A stretch of DNA of 9,942 nucleotides, from positions 1-9,942 of the forward strand of contig DASVMD010000024.1 of assembly GCA_036384495.1 (NCBI GenBank). The letters are read 5' to 3'. Made by a program: the position numbers and the translations under genes. Positions 6,191 through 9,942 of the stretch are shown here, in pieces. How positions within the stretch are numbered: the stretch's first letter is position 1; each line of letters begins with the position of its first letter. Below the pieces are notes generated by a model, which saw only the letters and a program-made list of their open reading frames with translations, did no database searches and was not told where the DNA came from. This DNA comes from JAQGHB01 sp036384495 (GTDB lineage: Bacteria > Patescibacteriota > Saccharimonadia > Saccharimonadales > UBA4665).

Positions 6191-6210
6191 TACAACCATG
6201 TGACAAGTGC

Positions 6211-6238
6211 TTGAGCGCGGGCGCGCAAAGGGTATAAT
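6211..6238 (+). promoter_or_regulatory. Promoter of the four-helix membrane protein, leaderless spacing
   Basis: TTGAGC (6211-6216), 16-bp spacer, then the perfect consensus TATAAT (6233-6238), 6 nt, then ATG at 6245. The predicted +1 is the A of ATG. Confidence 0.68.
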
Positions 6239-6244
6239 ACGTTT

Positions 6245-6703
6245 ATGCGTTTTAAGTACGAAACTGCCGTTATCACCTTGGTGCAGTTTATCGTGCTCAG
6301 TCTCCTCGGCATCGCCAACGGCTTAAATTCGATTGTTTCCACCTGCCATACCGATCACGGCGATTGCATCAGCAACACCATCGTGTCGCTGATTTTCTTT
6401 TTGCTGACCTGCGCCTGGTTCGCCTTTATTTGGGTACTCGGCTACACCGCCCAGGAGCGCCGCAGCAAGCGTATCGCCCAGCTGCTGATCTGTGCCGAGG
6501 GCCTAATCGCGCTGGTTGCCCTGTTTAACGCCAAGCACCACACCGACTTGCTCGGACTTAGCACCTCTGTTATCGACTTAGTTTTGGCCGTCTGGATTAT
6601 CACCCTCGCCTGGCGGCTGATGCGCTCCGGCGGCGGACGGATTGTGTCGAAGCAGCGGGCTGGTAATGGCCGGGCACGGCGCCGACCTACAGCACGGCAG
6701 TAA
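6245..6703 (+). CDS. Four-helix integral membrane protein, unknown function
   Basis: 152 residues. Four hydrophobic segments at about 7-29, 43-66, 77-95 and 104-125; short loops, with C34 and C41 in the first loop, which is probably outside. The tail (126-152) is strongly basic, with RARRR near the end, so both ends should lie in the cytoplasm by the positive-inside rule. Few charged residues fall within the helices, so there is no hint of a transporter or enzyme. I recognise no family. The start is supported by TATAAT ending 6 nt upstream and by the absence of a usable leader. The last 17 bp overlap the convergent Nudix gene, so part of the basic tail is coded opposite the Nudix C-terminus. 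Confidence 0.78.
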   Translation: MRFKYETAVITLVQFIVLSLLGIANGLNSIVSTCHTDHGDCISNTIVSLIFFLLTCAWFAFIWVLGYTAQERRSKRIAQLLICAEGLIALVALFNAKHHTDLLGLSTSVIDLVLAVWIITLAWRLMRSGGGRIVSKQRAGNGRARRRPTARQ

Positions 6704-7121
6704 ATTCTTTGGGGTATTTGTTGCTGAGACGCTCGGCGGCTACATCTCGGTCTACCCACTCGTAGGTGCTATGCTCTTCACTAATAGCAATCTGCGCATC
6801 ATCTGGAATAGTAACTCTATACACCACGAGCGCCAAACCATACACGCCTTCGGGACGCTCTATTTTATGATTCGAAATAACAGTCGTGAGCTGCTCTGGC
6901 TCGCCCTTCCAGCTAGATAAGCCGGTTTCTTCGTGAATTTCGCGTGCCAGCGTATCGAGCAATCCCTCACCTTCGTCGATCCGGCCGCCTGGAATATCCC
7001 AATATATGGGCGTGCCTTCGGGGTGATTGCGAGCAACGTTGGCCTGCAACAGTAGATATTGACTTTCTTTATTTTGAATGAGAGCTTTGATACCGATGTA
7101 AAATGCCTGTTCCTTTGCCAT
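6687..7121 (-). CDS. Nudix hydrolase
   Basis: 144 residues; a metal-dependent pyrophosphohydrolase acting on a nucleoside diphosphate linked to another moiety (NTP, ADP-ribose or similar; substrate not deducible). The Nudix box is complete at 46-68: G46, E52, R60-E61, E64-E65, G67 in the order G-x5-E-x7-RE-x2-EE-x-G, preceded by WDIPGG. The N-terminus (FYIGIKALIQ) and the later strand GLALVVYRVTI complete the fold. The start is supported by AGAGGAG (7127-7133) 5 nt upstream and by an extended -10, TGATACAAT (7142-7150), about 20 nt upstream, so unlike its neighbours this gene has a normal leader. It is divergent from the 254-residue unknown gene and overlaps the membrane-protein gene tail to tail. 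It is not close to the Nudix protein at 7930-8325 outside the box. Confidence 0.92.
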   Translation of the reverse strand: MAKEQAFYIGIKALIQNKESQYLLLQANVARNHPEGTPIYWDIPGGRIDEGEGLLDTLAREIHEETGLSSWKGEPEQLTTVISNHKIERPEGVYGLALVVYRVTIPDDAQIAISEEHSTYEWVDRDVAAERLSNKYPKEFTAVL

Positions 7122-7141
7122 AGCAACTCCTCTTTTGAACT

Positions 7142-7150
7142 ATTGTATCA
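7142..7150 (-). promoter_or_regulatory. Extended -10 promoter of the first Nudix gene
   Basis: TGATACAAT on the minus strand (TG-n-TACAAT), about 20 nt before ATG at 7121, with the Shine-Dalgarno AGAGGAG (7127-7133) between them. No strong -35. Confidence 0.5.
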
Positions 7151-7181
7151 TCGGCATCAAACTTTACATTTATAGCTATTA

Positions 7182-7946
7182 ATGGTAAAGTTAGTAATTA
7201 TGTCTGAGCGTCGCATCGACAGGCCGGAGTTTGAGCCAATCACCGCTATTATGGCAGCTATGCAAAGCTGGCTACAGGCCGAGATCGAGAACTCGAGCCA
7301 GGGCCGCAACGCCATCTTGGACGACTGGGATCGTTATACAACTGACCTGTATCTACCTTACGATAGCAGCGAAAACCAAAAAACCGGCAAGCACCGCTCC
7401 CACTACAATCGCCTCGTGGAATGGACAGTGGCAGCTGAGCAAGATCCAGTACTACTAACAAATGAATACTGGCTGGCACGCCAATTGTGGTGCGCTCAAA
7501 TGTTTATTAGTGGCGCGTACCGCGAACAATGTTTTGCTCAGGCTGTATCACCTGCGGATTATCAAAATCGGCGACAAAACCAGGGTCCGGTCGACATTGA
7601 CATCGGTACAATCGCAAACGCCCGCTGGCAAGCAAACCTGCCTGGTGGTGTCTACAAAAACACCCCGTGGGCCGGCCTCATGGACAGAACTTTGCAGACA
7701 AATGACGACTGGCGCGACATTGTGCAGCTCACTCATGAGCGTGGCTTGCAAGATCGCGGAAAAGAAGATTCCACCTCTGTTAAACTTTATAAAACCGGGC
7801 AACGCATTTGGACCGAATTAGCGGTTGACTATATCTTATTTGCGGCCCATCAGTTAGAATCGCCAATTGCCGAAGTTTTGTTTTTGGAACCAAAGAGTAT
7901 CACCGAAGATCCGCAGCTTTATAATCCGTTTACGACTGCTGGCTAG
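7182..7946 (+). CDS. Trp-rich protein of unknown function
   Basis: 254 residues from ATG at 7182; an in-frame ATG at 7200 (MSERRID) is an equally possible start. TATAGC (7171-7176) lies 5 nt before the first ATG; no clear Shine-Dalgarno precedes either. It appears soluble: no signal peptide or membrane segment. It is largely helical by pattern and carries nine Trp (30, 49, 81, 97, 103, 149, 163, 177, 210), many in amphipathic stretches such as NEYWLARQLWCAQMF and TGQRIWTELAVDYIL. A polar, loop-like middle (about 123-165, with GPVDIDIGTI and NLPGGVYKNTPW) could be a binding surface. I see no catalytic motif and recognise no family. Its 3' end overlaps the second Nudix gene by 17 bp. Confidence 0.75.
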   Translation: MVKLVIMSERRIDRPEFEPITAIMAAMQSWLQAEIENSSQGRNAILDDWDRYTTDLYLPYDSSENQKTGKHRSHYNRLVEWTVAAEQDPVLLTNEYWLARQLWCAQMFISGAYREQCFAQAVSPADYQNRRQNQGPVDIDIGTIANARWQANLPGGVYKNTPWAGLMDRTLQTNDDWRDIVQLTHERGLQDRGKEDSTSVKLYKTGQRIWTELAVDYILFAAHQLESPIAEVLFLEPKSITEDPQLYNPFTTAG

Positions 7947-8325
7947 CGATGAGTATCGCCTGCTTGATCTCTTTTTCGAGGGTTTCATATGTATCCATAT
8001 CGTCTGGTGTGATCCAAGCGTATTCTTGATGTTCGTCACTCAATATCACGGTGCTGGAGCTGGTTGAGCAGTCGAAGAAAAGTGCCACAATGTGCTTGAG
8101 CTCGCCCTCAGGCTTGGCAAACCACTCGTCAACATGAATCACTTTGCCAACAGTCAGATCGGTGATGCCGGTTTCTTCTTGTGTCTCGCGGCGTAGGCCA
8201 TCTTCGAGCTTCTCGCCTTTTTCGAGACGACCGCCCACAGCTTGCCAGCGCTCACCCTCTCGAACGATTAAGAATTTATTGTCTTTATTTCGTATAACCG
8301 CTTTAACGGCAACTTGGCTATCCAT
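7930..8325 (-). CDS. Nudix hydrolase, last gene of the polA operon
   Basis: 131 residues, MutT-like in size. The Nudix box is at 32-54: G32, E38, R46-E47, E50-E51, G53, preceded by WQAVGG. The position after RE is Thr (T48), where a hydrophobic residue is usual. The protein begins DSQVAVKAVIRNKDNKFLIV, typical of the first Nudix strands. Substrate unknown; damaged or non-canonical NTPs would fit the neighbours. The start follows the MazG-like stop with a TAA-G-ATG junction, and GGAGG (8332-8336), which lies inside the MazG-like 3' end, is 6 nt upstream, so translation is coupled. The 3' end overlaps the convergent unknown gene by 17 bp, leaving no room for an intrinsic terminator. Confidence 0.92.
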   Translation of the reverse strand: MDSQVAVKAVIRNKDNKFLIVREGERWQAVGGRLEKGEKLEDGLRRETQEETGITDLTVGKVIHVDEWFAKPEGELKHIVALFFDCSTSSSTVILSDEHQEYAWITPDDMDTYETLEKEIKQAILIASQQS

Positions 8326-8326
8326 C

Positions 8327-8638
8327 TTATTCCTCCGCGTGTTCTAAAAATATTTTTTGCGTAAAGGCGCCGCGCTTAGCAGCCTTCTCGGCTCTAACCT
8401 TTTCAAGCTCTTCGCGACTGATGTTTAAAGCATCTGCGAGGCCGAATAAAACCTCTTGCAAGTCAGCGAGTTCTTCAACATTTAAGTCAGCCTTGAACTC
8501 CTGATATTCCTCCTCCAACTTCTTAACAAGCGCCTCGAGATGCTCTTCGTCGGTGAGCACACGCGTTTTTAGTGCTTTGCCCTGGGCGGCAATGATTTCG
8601 GGGATTTTGTCGCGAACGAGTTTGTTATATATTTTCAT
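8327..8638 (-). CDS. MazG-like/phosphoribosyl-ATP pyrophosphohydrolase-family protein
   Basis: 103 residues, all-alpha NTP pyrophosphatase type. It opens with MKIYNKLVRDKIPEII, the usual start of the stand-alone proteins often labelled phosphoribosyl-ATP pyrophosphohydrolase. The metal-binding acidic residues are E43, E44 and E47 in KLEEEYQEF, and E56 and D59 in VEELADLQEV, the expected EExxE and ExxD pair. The ending RGAFTQKIFLE also fits the family. These proteins hydrolyse NTPs or dNTPs to the monophosphate and PPi; real histidine-pathway function is unlikely as no his genes are near. The ATG overlaps the stop of the M78 peptidase gene (ATGA), and the following Nudix gene starts one base after its stop. 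Confidence 0.87.
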   Translation of the reverse strand: MKIYNKLVRDKIPEIIAAQGKALKTRVLTDEEHLEALVKKLEEEYQEFKADLNVEELADLQEVLFGLADALNISREELEKVRAEKAAKRGAFTQKIFLEHAEE

Positions 8639-9126
8639 GAGATCAATTGTAATTGATTAGGTGCAGCAACGGGCACTTCACGAGCCTGGTCGACTAGCTG
8701 GTGGCCAAAATACTCACAAAAATCCTCAGTTAGGTCAGAGTCTTTGAGATAGGGGCTGCCGTTGATGATATATAAAAAATAATGTCCAAGCTCATGGCCA
8801 GTCGTTAGTTGCTGCTCACGCCTGGGGTCTGTTGTTTCGCATAAAATACGATGAAAGCGAATAGTAGAGTACTTGCTTGTTCTGCTGTTCTCGTACGATA
8901 CACTGGCTCCAGGTGGCACATAAAGACCTCTGTGGCCATTAAGTTCAGAAAATTCCAGCTGAATTCCTAACGCCCTTGTGGTGGCGAGCATATCAAACTC
9001 TTCTGCAAAGCTGTGCGGCCTCCGTATGGCATTAATAAAATCCTGAGCACGTAACTCAGCATAGCTATCAATCACACGTTCAAAGGTAGCTTCTTCAAAG
9101 CACCAGTATCCTACTTCAAAACTCAT
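8635..9126 (-). CDS. ImmA/IrrE-type (M78) metallopeptidase-like protein
   Basis: 163 residues. The zinc site is visible: HELGH with H111, E112 and H115 in LTTGHELGHYFLYI, and a third ligand candidate E134 in LTEDFCEYFGHQLV, which matches the ExxANxFAxxLL form of this family with C137 and E138 at the A-N positions. The N-terminal helices (AEEFDMLATTRALGI) and the strand before the zinc helix (STIRFHRILC) match ImmA/IrrE architecture. Such peptidases usually cleave a repressor or antitoxin and are often beside an XRE-type regulator; none is seen here. The ATG overlaps the polA stop (ATGA), and its own stop overlaps the MazG-like start in the same way, so it is expressed with DNA polymerase I. 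The substrate is unknown. Confidence 0.82.
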   Translation of the reverse strand: MSFEVGYWCFEEATFERVIDSYAELRAQDFINAIRRPHSFAEEFDMLATTRALGIQLEFSELNGHRGLYVPPGASVSYENSRTSKYSTIRFHRILCETTDPRREQQLTTGHELGHYFLYIINGSPYLKDSDLTEDFCEYFGHQLVDQAREVPVAAPNQLQLIS

Positions 9127-9942
9127 AGTTCACCCCAATTATCACCAACCGTAACATCCACATCGAGTCGCACCGGCAGCTTGTGGACGTTTTCCATGGT
9201 TTCTTTGAGGATGGAGCCGATGCGGTCGGCGACCTCTTCGGGGCATTCGACCAGGATGGAGTCGTGGATTTGGAGCAATTGTTTGCAGTTGTTGTGCTGG
9301 CTATCGAGTAGTTTTTGGACTTTGACCATGGCCATTTTCATGAGGTCGGCTTCGGTGCCCTGAATTGGCATATTAATAGCGGCGCGTTCGGCGCCTTGGC
9401 GGACCATGAAATTGCTGGAGTGGATGTCGGGCATTGGGCGGCGGCGGCCGAATAGCGTTTCTACGTAGCCGTTCTTTTTAGCGAATTCGCGGATACTGTC
9501 GGTGTAGTCAAACAGCGGTTTTCGGACAGCTTTGTATCTGTTAATGAACGTCACTGCTTGCTCGTAGCTCATGCCAGTAGCGGCCACCAGTCCGTGGGCG
9601 CTCATGCCGTACAAAATGCCAAAATTGATCACCTTGGCAGCGCGGCGCATCTGTTTGGTGACGTCTTCGACTTCGCGTTCGTACACTTGGGCGGCGGTGG
9701 TAGTGTGGATGTCGGCGCCTCTGTTGAACATTTCGATGAGTTCGGTGTCTTTGGCCAAAACTGCAGCCAGGCGCAGCTCAAACTGCGAGTAGTCAGCACT
9801 AACTAATTTATTGCCCTTGCCTGCCACAAACGCGGTGCGGATACGGCGACCAAGATCGGTTCTGGTGGGGATATTCTGTAAGTTTGGATCGGTGCTATTC
9901 AAGCGGCCACTTTGGGCATTGGTGAGACCAAAGGTGGTGTGC
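9123..9942 (-). CDS. polA: DNA polymerase I, C-terminal polymerase domain (5' part beyond window)
   Basis: The frame is open from the right edge, reading HTTFGLTNAQSGRLNSTDPN, to TGA at 9123-9125; about 272 residues covering the rest of the palm and the fingers. Pol I fills gaps after Okazaki fragment and repair processing. Motif A is SADYSQFELRLAA with the catalytic Asp at 9792-9794 and Phe (9780-9782) where Ile is usual (I709 in E. coli). The O-helix is RRAAKVINFGILYGMS, with Arg, Lys, Phe and Tyr equivalents of R754, K758, F762 and Y766 and Val at the A759 position. Motif C is LLQIHDSILVE: catalytic Asp kept, but Ser (9258-9260) where Glu (E883) is usual. It ends PVRLDVDVTVGDNWGEL, the normal C-terminus. 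Its stop overlaps the start of the M78 peptidase gene. Whether exonuclease domains exist cannot be seen. Confidence 0.96.
   Translation of the reverse strand, partial: HTTFGLTNAQSGRLNSTDPNLQNIPTRTDLGRRIRTAFVAGKGNKLVSADYSQFELRLAAVLAKDTELIEMFNRGADIHTTTAAQVYEREVEDVTKQMRRAAKVINFGILYGMSAHGLVAATGMSYEQAVTFINRYKAVRKPLFDYTDSIREFAKKNGYVETLFGRRRPMPDIHSSNFMVRQGAERAAINMPIQGTEADLMKMAMVKVQKLLDSQHNNCKQLLQIHDSILVECPEEVADRIGSILKETMENVHKLPVRLDVDVTVGDNWGEL

Noticed and set aside
6687..8325. Two Nudix genes as a recent tandem duplication
   Set aside because: Outside the Nudix box the two proteins differ in sequence and length, they use different start contexts, and an unrelated gene lies between them.
8635..9126. 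ImmA-type peptidase as part of an integrated mobile element
   Set aside because: No integrase, XRE regulator, repeats or attachment sites are visible, and the gene is translationally coupled to polA and the MazG-like gene.
1..9942. Recoded UGA (code 25) as in Gracilibacteria/Absconditabacteria
   Set aside because: Recognised proteins contain no in-frame TGA, and TGA ends the trehalose gene, polA and the M78 gene at the expected family lengths or C-termini.

Overview
The window looks like a compact chromosomal segment of a small-genome bacterium, most likely a member of Patescibacteria/CPR and perhaps Saccharibacteria. This is inferred from tight packing, tail-to-tail overlaps, several apparently leaderless genes, a very short stand-alone DUF721/DciA-like protein and the flavour of the housekeeping proteins. 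TGA acts as a normal stop (trehalose gene, polA fragment, M78 peptidase), so the UGA=Gly code of Gracilibacteria/Absconditabacteria is not in use. No rRNA, tRNA, CRISPR array, transposase or phage gene was seen.

Layout, left to right. (1) 1-755, minus: most of holA (DNA polymerase III delta), cut by the left edge. (2) 798-1410, minus: an AT-rich two-gene cassette, a 29-residue peptide gene with a textbook Shine-Dalgarno followed one base later by a PIN-domain ribonuclease with a GTG start. (3) 1576-3741, plus: a bifunctional trehalose-6-phosphate synthase/phosphatase, overlapping tail-to-tail with mutM (3730-4611, minus). (4) 4632-4868, plus: a mini DciA-like protein, divergent from mutM across only 20 bp, sharing a palindromic -10 element; it overlaps tail-to-tail with a HAD hydrolase (4848-5429, minus). 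(5) 5454-6703: a membrane-anchored surface protein (minus) and a four-helix membrane protein (plus) diverging from a 227-bp region that holds a long imperfect inverted repeat. (6) 6687-7946: a Nudix hydrolase (minus) divergent from an unrecognised Trp-rich 254-residue protein (plus). (7) 7930-9942, minus: a coupled operon polA (3' part) > M78/ImmA-IrrE-like peptidase > MazG-like pyrophosphohydrolase > Nudix hydrolase, with junctions ATGA, ATGA and TAA-G-ATG.

Functional themes. Replication and repair (HolA, Pol I, MutM, the DciA-like protein) sit with nucleotide housecleaning enzymes (two Nudix proteins and a MazG-like protein); trehalose synthesis and small envelope proteins fill the rest. 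Four genes (mutM, the DciA-like gene, the HAD gene and the four-helix membrane gene) have a near-consensus -10 hexamer ending exactly 6 nt before ATG, which puts the predicted transcription start on the A of the start codon. All four convergent gene pairs overlap by 12-21 bp. Two core enzymes carry notable substitutions: the fourth MutM zinc-finger position is Asp, and Pol I has Phe in motif A and Ser in motif C where Ile and Glu are usual.
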